Positions 1 to 7,671 of a DNA stretch of 9,480 nucleotides are shown here, piece by piece. How positions within the stretch are numbered: position 1 is the stretch's first letter; each line of letters begins with the position of its first letter. The notes below the pieces were generated by a model, which saw only the letters and a list, made by a program, of their open reading frames with translations, was not told the DNA's origin and did no database searches. The position numbers and the translations under genes are program-made. The stretch is from an uncultured Peptococcaceae bacterium (GTDB lineage Bacteria; Bacillota; Dehalobacteriia; UBA4068; UBA4997): NCBI GenBank assembly GCA_947626615.1, contig CANQSW010000049.1, positions 1 through 9,480 on the forward strand, written 5' to 3'.

Positions 1-1155
1 GTCGGCCTCGCGCGCTATGGTGCTGCCCAGCACGTTCACGATAGCCAGCACCCGCGCCCCCTGCGCCTTGCCCTCGCGCATGGCGGCAATGGTATCCGCC
101 GTCTCGCCGGACTGCGAGATAACGATCATCAGCGTGCGGTGATCTATGATCGGCTGACGATAGCGGAACTCGGAGGCGATATCCACCTCCACCGGTATGC
201 GCGTGGCCTGCTCCAGCACGTATTTGCCCACCACGCCCACGTGATAGGACGAACCGCAGGCAACTATGTATATCTTTTCGGTGTGCTGTAACATTTCCCG
301 CGTGATGTGGAAATCGTCCAGCACGATACCGCCGTCTTTTAAGCGCGGGCTGATAGTCTTTTGCAGGCTTTGCGGCTGCTCCATGATCTCCTTGAACATG
401 AAATGCTCGTAGCCGCCCTTTTCCGCCGCCGAAACGTCCCAGTCGATGTGCGAGACGCGCAGCTCCAGCCTGTCGCGGTTGATGTCAAAGAGCTGGACTT
501 CCTCCGGCGAGACGACGACGATCTCGCCGTCCTCCAGATAACAGACCTCCTGCGTGTGCGCCAGCAGCGAGGGCACGTCGCTGGCGATCAGGTTCTCGCC
601 CTGCCCCAGACCCACCACCAGCGGGCAATCCTTGCGCACGGCGTAGAAGCGGCCCGGCTCGTCGGCCGATAAAATGCCCAGAGCATAAGACCCCTCCAGT
701 ATGTTCACCAGATGTATCATCGTGTCCAGCATATCGCCGTGGTAATAATATTCCACCAGCTGCGCGATGACCTCGGTATCCGTCTGCGAGATAAAGCTGA
801 AACCCTTTTTTTGCAGCATAGTTTTCAGCTGCTGGTAATTTTCGATAATGCCGTTATGCACTACAGCAAAGCGCCCGGAATTGCTAAGATGCGGGTGCGA
901 ATTCACGTCCGAAGGCTCGCCGTGCGTGGCCCAGCGCGTGTGGCCGATGCCCACCGTGCCCTGTATCGCCGCGCCGCCTGCGGTGCGCTCCTTCAACACT
1001 TTCAGCTTGCCCGCCGCCTTGGCGATCTCTATCCTGTCGCCGTTTATCACCGCGATACCGGCGGAATCATAGCCGCGATACTCCAGCTTCTCCAGCCCTT
1101 TCAACAGCACCGGCGCCGCCTGCTCCGGCCCGGCATAGCCGACTATGCCGCACAT
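1..1155 (-). CDS. glmS: Glutamine--fructose-6-phosphate aminotransferase (isomerizing), N-terminal 385 codons, runs off left edge
   Basis: GlmS converts fructose-6-phosphate and glutamine to glucosamine-6-phosphate in the cytoplasm, the first step toward UDP-GlcNAc for peptidoglycan. The minus-strand reading starts MCGIVGYA, so after Met removal Cys2 is the N-terminal nucleophile of a class II glutamine amidotransferase. Family motifs follow: EYRGYDSAGIA near residues 25-35, HTRWATHG at 72-79, HNGIIENY at 100-107. The first SIS (sugar isomerase) domain begins near residue 285, with ACGSSYHVG at 299-307 (many homologues have Thr at 302) and ISQSGETADT at 346-355. The frame is open to position 1. 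The usual length is about 600 residues, so the rest of SIS 1, SIS 2 and the C-terminal catalytic tail are outside. The start is supported by an AAGGGAGGGA ribosome binding site seven bases upstream or less and by the family's invariant Met-Cys-Gly start. It is divergent from the thioesterase gene. No glmS ribozyme precedes it. Confidence 0.97.
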   Translation of the reverse strand, partial: MCGIVGYAGPEQAAPVLLKGLEKLEYRGYDSAGIAVINGDRIEIAKAAGKLKVLKERTAGGAAIQGTVGIGHTRWATHGEPSDVNSHPHLSNSGRFAVVHNGIIENYQQLKTMLQKKGFSFISQTDTEVIAQLVEYYYHGDMLDTMIHLVNILEGSYALGILSADEPGRFYAVRKDCPLVVGLGQGENLIASDVPSLLAHTQEVCYLEDGEIVVVSPEEVQLFDINRDRLELRVSHIDWDVSAAEKGGYEHFMFKEIMEQPQSLQKTISPRLKDGGIVLDDFHITREMLQHTEKIYIVACGSSYHVGVVGKYVLEQATRIPVEVDIASEFRYRQPIIDHRTLMIVISQSGETADTIAAMREGKAQGARVLAIVNVLGSTIAREAD

Positions 1156-1201
1156 AAAGATCCCTCCCTTGTTACGATTTTCGACAACTATACTTAAAGC
1201 A

Positions 1202-1230
1202 ATTATATTATACCGGCCGCTTTTTTGCAA
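1202..1230 (-). promoter_or_regulatory. Sigma-70/sigma-A type promoter for glmS
   Basis: Read on the minus strand there is TTGCAA (1225-1230), a 17-base spacer and a perfect TATAAT (1202-1207). A second overlapping TATAAT lies at 1207-1212, but its spacing to the -35 is only 12. The transcript would start near 1195, leaving a leader of about 40 bases before the glmS ATG at 1155. Hexamers and spacing are seen directly; promoter activity is inferred. Confidence 0.75.
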
Positions 1231-1240
1231 GTTTTTATTC

Positions 1241-1316
1241 CGGCCAAAGCAGCGGCGTTTTTTGGCCGCATTTTGCCGCTAATTTGCCCTCTATACGATT
1301 GTAATTTGCGGCCAAA
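1241..1316. repeat. Three copies of GGCCAAA/TTTGGCC between divergent promoters
   Basis: CGGCCAAA occurs at 1241-1248, TTTGGCCGCA at 1261-1270 and TGCGGCCAAA at 1307-1316. The second and third form a perfect 10-bp inverted repeat with centres 46 bp apart. The first and second form an 8-bp inverted repeat around a 12-base loop. The third copy lies inside the -35/-10 spacer of the thioesterase promoter, a typical operator position. They could be regulator binding sites or chance repeats in a GC-rich region; nothing in the window identifies a cognate regulator. Confidence 0.4.
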
Positions 1317-1327
1317 TGTAGTATACT
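1299..1327 (+). promoter_or_regulatory. Sigma-70/sigma-A type promoter for the thioesterase-secA-prfB-tkt run
   Basis: TTGTAA (1299-1304), a 17-base spacer and TATACT (1322-1327), with transcription expected to start near 1334 and a leader of about 56 bases. It is the only good promoter seen ahead of the five plus-strand genes, and no terminator separates them, so it may drive them all. The leader contains GGCGGC (1352-1357) complementary to GCCGCC (1370-1375), a possible hairpin ending two bases before the GAGGAGG ribosome binding site (1378-1384). Confidence 0.7.
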
Positions 1328-1389
1328 GTTGAATAGTATTTGTTTATGTTTGGCGGCAGGCCCGCGCCCGCCGCCTTGAGGAGGACGAA

Positions 1390-1911
1390 ATGCGTTATAA
1401 GGTCTGCGGGCGGCAATACCGCAACGATAAATGTCTGGTCTGCGGCTTCGATAACCCGCTTTCGCTGGGGCTGGATTTCTGGCAGCTGGAAAACGGCGAG
1501 CTGGCGGCCTACGCCGTCTGCCGCGAGGAGCACCAAAGCTACCCCGGCCGCACCCACGGCGGCATCATCAGCGCCCTGCTGGACGAAGTTATCGGCCGCG
1601 CCGTTTGTATCGCCGAGCCGGAATGTTGGGGCGTTACGGTGGAGCTGAACGTGAAGTTCAAACGCCCCGTGCCGCTGAATGAGCGGCTGCTGATCGTGGG
1701 GCGCATAACCCGCAACCGCAGCCGTATGTTCGAGGGCAGCGGCGAGATCTACGACGCGGACGGCCTTCTTTTGGCCGAGGCCACCGGCAGCTATATGAAG
1801 CTTCCGGCGGATAAGATAGTGCATACCGAAGACCCGGCCGGCCCGGTGAACGCGATGAACTGGCGGCAGCTGGACGACCCTGCCCCGGAGTATATCGACC
1901 TGCCCTATTAG
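1390..1911 (+). CDS. PaaI-like hotdog-fold thioesterase family protein
   Basis: This 173-aa protein belongs to the single-domain hotdog thioesterases, which usually hydrolyse acyl-CoA or related thioesters in the cytoplasm; the substrate cannot be read from the sequence. The core motif is THGGIISALLDE at residues 55-66, containing the HGG turn and an acidic pair (D65/E66) where PaaI-type enzymes carry their catalytic acid. The strand pattern VTVELNVKFKRPVP (82-95) and the closing ATGSYMKLP (131-139) are typical of the fold. The N-terminus has a CLVCGFDNPLSLGL segment (15-28) seen in a subset of bacterial hotdog proteins, plus an extra Cys6. A tail of about 30 residues follows the fold and has no recognised motif. 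The start is fixed by GAGGAGG five bases upstream of ATG. The gene is first in the plus-strand run, 41 bp before secA, and is not an obvious functional partner of secA. Confidence 0.85.
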   Translation: MRYKVCGRQYRNDKCLVCGFDNPLSLGLDFWQLENGELAAYAVCREEHQSYPGRTHGGIISALLDEVIGRAVCIAEPECWGVTVELNVKFKRPVPLNERLLIVGRITRNRSRMFEGSGEIYDADGLLLAEATGSYMKLPADKIVHTEDPAGPVNAMNWRQLDDPAPEYIDLPY

Positions 1912-1952
1912 GCGGCCCCCTTGATTGATTTTAAGCAGACCCGGAGGGATTT

Positions 1953-4628
<2,676 letters not shown>

Positions 4629-4660
4629 GACCGCCTAAAAAATATATCGGAGGTAACATC

Positions 4661-5758
4661 ATGCTGACAGATTGGAAACCGGAGATCGAAAGAGCGGCGG
4701 CCAAGCTGCACGAACTGGAAAAGGCCCTCGACATGACCTGAAGGGTCGAAGAAGCCGCGCGGCTGGAGGAGCAAACCGCCGCCCCCGGCTTCTGGGACGA
4801 CCAGGAAGCGGCGCAAAACCTGCTGCAAAAGCTGACCCGCCAAAAGACCGTCATCAGCAATTTCAACGCTCTCAGCAGCCGTCTGGAAGACGTGCAGACG
4901 CTGCTGGAGCTGGCGCTAGAGGAAAACGACGAGAGCCTGGAAAAAGAGATCGAACAGGATCACGCCGCTCTGGCCAAAGAGCTCGATAAGCTGGAGATCG
5001 AAGTGCTGTTCAGCGGCCCGTACGACGACCACGACTGCATCGTCTCGCTGCACGCGGGCGCGGGCGGCACCGAAGCGCAGGACTGGGCGGATATGCTCTA
5101 CCGTATGTATACCCGCTTCTGCGAGAAAAACGGCTTCAAATGCGAGGTGCTGGATTATCTGGACGGCGAGGAGGCCGGCTTAAAAAGCGTCACCCTCGGT
5201 ATCGAGGGGCCGCACGCCTACGGCCACTTCCGCTCGGAAAAGGGCGTGCACCGGCTGGTGCGTATCTCGCCTTTCGACGCTTCGGCCCGCCGGCACACCT
5301 CGTTCGCCTCGGTGGACGTTATGCCGCAGGTGCAGGAGGATAACGAGATCGTCATCAACCCGGAGGACTTAAAGATAGACACCTACCGCAGCGGCGGCGC
5401 GGGCGGCCAGCACGTCAACAAGACGGATTCCGCCGTGCGCATCACCCACCTGCCCACCGGCATCGTCGTGCAATGCCAGGACGAACGCTCGCAGTATAAC
5501 AACAAGGACCGCGCGATGAAGCTGCTGCTGGCGCGGCTGCTGGAAGAAAAGGTGCGCGAGCGGGAAAAAGAGCTGGCCGAGCTGCGCGGCGAGCACACCG
5601 ACATCGGCTGGGGCAACCAGATACGCTCCTACGTCTTTCAGCCCTACCGCATGGTGAAGGATCACCGCACCGGCGCGGAAACGGGCAACGTGGACGCCGT
5701 GATGGACGGCGATCTGCTGCCGTTCATGAGCGCCTATTTGAAGGAATTTAAGGGTTGA
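4661..5758 (+). CDS. prfB: Peptide chain release factor 2 with an in-frame UGA at codon 27
   Basis: RF2 recognises UAA and UGA in the ribosomal A site and releases the finished peptide. The full reading frame is 365 codons (the same length as E. coli RF2). It has the RF2-specific SPF anticodon-like motif at residues 203-205 and GGQ, which enters the peptidyl transferase centre, at 248-250. The start is ATG 4661 with GGAGG seven bases upstream. The opening residues MLTDWKPEIERAAAKLHE resemble other RF2 N-termini. Codon 27 (4739-4741) is TGA. The sequence resumes in the same frame with RVEEAARLEEQ and PGFWDD, the normal domain 1 sequence. The classical +1 frameshift site CUU-UGA-C would fall at codons 23-24, where the gene reads CTC GAC in frame. 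Thus no shift is needed, but a stop must be read through, or the UGA is a mutation or error. Initiation at GTG 4892 (codon 78) would lose most of domain 1, and no good ribosome binding site precedes it. tktN follows after 34 bp. Confidence 0.93.
4739..4741 (+). promoter_or_regulatory. In-frame UGA in prfB, candidate readthrough (autoregulatory) codon
   Basis: TGA lies in the zero frame between ACC and AGG, four codons after CTC and three after GAC, the pair that replaces the classical frameshift site. The stop is one that RF2 itself decodes. Known RF2 genes use such a UGA to sense RF2 level through +1 frameshifting; here the downstream frame equals the upstream one, so readthrough would be required. 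No strong Shine-Dalgarno-like element precedes it, unlike the frameshift sites. A recoding role is inference, and a base error is possible. Confidence 0.5.
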
Positions 5759-5792
5759 GCGCATAAGATATCAGGATCGGGAGGAATTTTTC

Positions 5793-6602
5793 GTGGATAC
5801 TGTGGCATTGGAAGCTACGGCCAAAGCAATGCGGCGCGAGATCATCAAAATGATAACCGCCGCCGCCAGCGGCCACCCCGGCGGCTCGCTTTCCGCCGCC
5901 GATATTCTGACGGTGCTTTATTTTGACAAAATGCGGCTGCGCCCGGAGGAGCCGCGCTGGGAGGGGCGGGATTATTTCGTCCTCTCCAAGGGGCACGCCG
6001 CGCCCGCCCTTTACGCGGCGCTGGCGCTGCGGGGCTTCTTCCCCGTGGAGCAGCTGGAGACGCTGCGCCGGCTGCACAGCCCGCTGCAGGGCCACCCCGT
6101 CAGCGCCAAGGTGCCGGGCGTGGACGTATCCACCGGCTCGCTGGGGCAGGGTATCAGCGCGGCCTGCGGCATCGCCAAGGGCTTGAAGATAGACGGCAAA
6201 AAGAACCGCGTCTATGCGCTGCTCGGCGACGGCGAATGTCAGGAGGGCGAAGTCTGGGAAGCGTTGATGTTCGCCGCCCACTATAAGCTGGACAACCTGA
6301 CCGTCATCATCGACAAAAACCGCCTGCAGATCGACGGCCCGGTGGCGGAGGTGATGTCCACCGACCCGCTGGATAAGAAGTTGGACGCTTTCGGCTTCAA
6401 CGTGCTGCTGGTGAACGGTCATAATCTGGAGAGCATCGGCCAGGCGATCGACCGCGCGCAGCACGAAAAGAGCCGCCCCACCGCCATCATCGCCAACACG
6501 GTGAAGGGGCGCGGCGTTTCGTTCATGGAAAATCAGGCGGGCTGGCACGGCACGGCGCCCAAGCCGGAGGAAGCCGCCCAGGCCCTGCAGGAGCTGGCCT
6601 GA
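5793..6602 (+). CDS. Transketolase, N-terminal (ThDP pyrophosphate-binding) subunit
   Basis: This is the first half of a split transketolase, which moves two-carbon units between sugar phosphates in the non-oxidative pentose phosphate pathway. The 269-aa product carries the Pyr-P-binding half: SGHPGG at 26-31, SKGHAAPALY at 65-74, GSLGQG at 115-120, and the thiamine diphosphate/metal motif GDGECQEGEVWE at 145-156 ending with DKN at 174-176. The C-terminal half of a full-length enzyme is missing because it is encoded by the next gene. GTG is the likely start: GGGAGGA at 5779-5785 lies seven bases upstream, and the predicted N-terminus matches the family. The two subunits should form a heterotetramer. 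The exact sugar substrate is not shown by the sequence; split enzymes of this type are sometimes specialised, but ordinary transketolase is the simplest reading. Confidence 0.93.
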   Translation: MDTVALEATAKAMRREIIKMITAAASGHPGGSLSAADILTVLYFDKMRLRPEEPRWEGRDYFVLSKGHAAPALYAALALRGFFPVEQLETLRRLHSPLQGHPVSAKVPGVDVSTGSLGQGISAACGIAKGLKIDGKKNRVYALLGDGECQEGEVWEALMFAAHYKLDNLTVIIDKNRLQIDGPVAEVMSTDPLDKKLDAFGFNVLLVNGHNLESIGQAIDRAQHEKSRPTAIIANTVKGRGVSFMENQAGWHGTAPKPEEAAQALQELA

Positions 6603-6620
6603 GCAAGGGAGGAAGATACT

Positions 6621-7562
6621 GTGGCAGAGAAAATTGCGACCCGCGACGCCTACGGCCAAACGCTGGCGGAGCTGGCGGCCGAAGATACGCAGCTTGTCGT
6701 GCTGGACGCCGACCTGGCCAAATCCACCAAAACGGCGGAATTTGCCAAGGTCGCCCCGGAGCGTTTTATCGAAATGGGCATCGCGGAACAGAATATGATC
6801 GGCGTGGCGGCAGGTCTGGCCACGCTGGGCAAGCACGTTTTTTGCAGCTCGTTCGCGATATTTGCGGCGGGCCGCGCCTTTGAGCAGGTGCGAAACGCCC
6901 TGGCTTATCCGGGCCTGCCGGTGACGGTGGCAGCGACGCACGCCGGCATAACCGTCGGCGAGGACGGCGCTACGCATCAGGCCGTGGAGGATATCGCTAT
7001 CATGCGGGCGATCCCCGGCATGACGGTGATCGTGCCGGCCGACGCCAAAGAGACCGCGCAGGCCGTGCGCGCTCTGGCCGCCTACGACAAACCGGCCTAT
7101 CTGCGGCTGGGCCGTCTGGCGGTGGAGAGCGTTTTGCCGGAAGATAGCCAGTTTGCTGTCGGCAAGGGGCTGGTGCTGCGCGAGGGCAAAGACGCGGTGA
7201 TCTTCGCCTGCGGCCTGATGGTGCAGGAGGCGATGCGCGCCGCCGAGCAACTGGCGGCCGAAGGTATCAACGTAACGGTGGCGGATATGGCCTCCGTAAA
7301 ACCGCTGGACGAAGCGTTGGTCGTCCGCCTGGCTAAAGAATGCGGCGCGGCCGTCACAGCCGAGGAGCATAACGTGATCGGCGGGCTGGGCGGCGCGGTG
7401 GCCGAGGTTTTGGCCGAAAACTGCCCGATACCCCTGCTCCGCGTCGGCGTTGCCGACCGCTTCGGCCAGTCCGGCAAACCGGCCGAGCTGATGACGGAAT
7501 ACGGCCTGACGGCGGAAAACGTCGCCGCCAAGGTGCGCGAAGTAATCAAACGGAAAAAGTGA
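6621..7562 (+). CDS. Transketolase, C-terminal (pyrimidine-binding) subunit
   Basis: This 313-aa product is the second half of the split transketolase. It supplies the pyrimidine-binding domain, which activates the thiamine cofactor, and the C-terminal transketolase domain. The catalytic glutamate is E56 in MGIAEQNM (52-59). SSFAIF at 76-81 supplies the aromatic pocket. THAGITVGEDGATHQ (106-120) is the substrate-binding stretch shared with transketolase and DXP synthase. The last third is the fold that includes EEHNVIGGLGGAVAE. The start is GTG with GGGAGGA seven bases upstream, and the gap to the preceding gene is 18 bp, consistent with co-translation in equal amounts. DXP synthase was considered because it shares this domain, but that enzyme is a single long chain of about 620 aa. 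The gene ends just before the terminator at 7584. Confidence 0.93.
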   Translation: MAEKIATRDAYGQTLAELAAEDTQLVVLDADLAKSTKTAEFAKVAPERFIEMGIAEQNMIGVAAGLATLGKHVFCSSFAIFAAGRAFEQVRNALAYPGLPVTVAATHAGITVGEDGATHQAVEDIAIMRAIPGMTVIVPADAKETAQAVRALAAYDKPAYLRLGRLAVESVLPEDSQFAVGKGLVLREGKDAVIFACGLMVQEAMRAAEQLAAEGINVTVADMASVKPLDEALVVRLAKECGAAVTAEEHNVIGGLGGAVAEVLAENCPIPLLRVGVADRFGQSGKPAELMTEYGLTAENVAAKVREVIKRKK

Positions 7563-7583
7563 CCGAACCGCAAAAATAAACTC

Positions 7584-7629
7584 AAACAGCCCCGGCCGGG
7601 TAACAAAGCGACCCGCCGGGGCTGTTTTT
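7584..7629. terminator. Rho-independent terminator between convergent tkt and asnB genes
   Basis: The left arm AAACAGCCCCGGCCGGGT (7584-7601) pairs with ACCCGCCGGGGCTGTTT (7611-7627), with one bulged C and a nine-base loop. T7625-T7629 gives the U-tract on the plus strand, 21 bases after the transketolase stop. On the minus strand the same hairpin is followed by TTTGAGTTTATTTTT, so it probably also stops asnB transcription. Confidence 0.9.
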
Positions 7630-7645
7630 ATGCCAACGGGCCAAG

Positions 7646-7662
7646 GCCGCCTCTCCGGCGGC
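7646..7662 (-). other. Short GC hairpin just after the asnB stop codon
   Basis: GCCGCC (7646-7651) and GGCGGC (7657-7662) form a perfect six-pair stem with a five-base loop, nine bases past the asnB stop on the minus strand. No T-run follows, so it is not a complete terminator by itself. It may protect the 3' end or act with the larger hairpin further on. Confidence 0.35.
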
Positions 7663-7671
7663 AGCCCTCCC

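Noticed and set aside
1156..1389. glmS ribozyme or other riboswitch in the divergent region
   Set aside because: The conserved ribozyme core is not seen, and a good promoter sits too close to glmS to leave room for it.
4739..4741. UGA reassigned to an amino acid throughout the genome (for example Trp or Gly)
   Set aside because: prfB, both transketolase genes and asnB all end in TGA exactly where the families end, and RF2, the factor that reads UGA, is itself encoded here.
4739..4795. Selenocysteine insertion at the prfB UGA
   Set aside because: RF2 has no known selenocysteine or cysteine at this domain 1 position, and the downstream hairpins are not a convincing bacterial SECIS.
4661..4891. 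Standard programmed +1 frameshift in prfB
   Set aside because: A +1 shift into the RF2 body would need an upstream frame one base behind it. The ATG at 4661, with its good ribosome binding site and RF2-like N-terminus, is already in the body frame, and a +1 shift at ACC-TGA leads into non-RF2 sequence.
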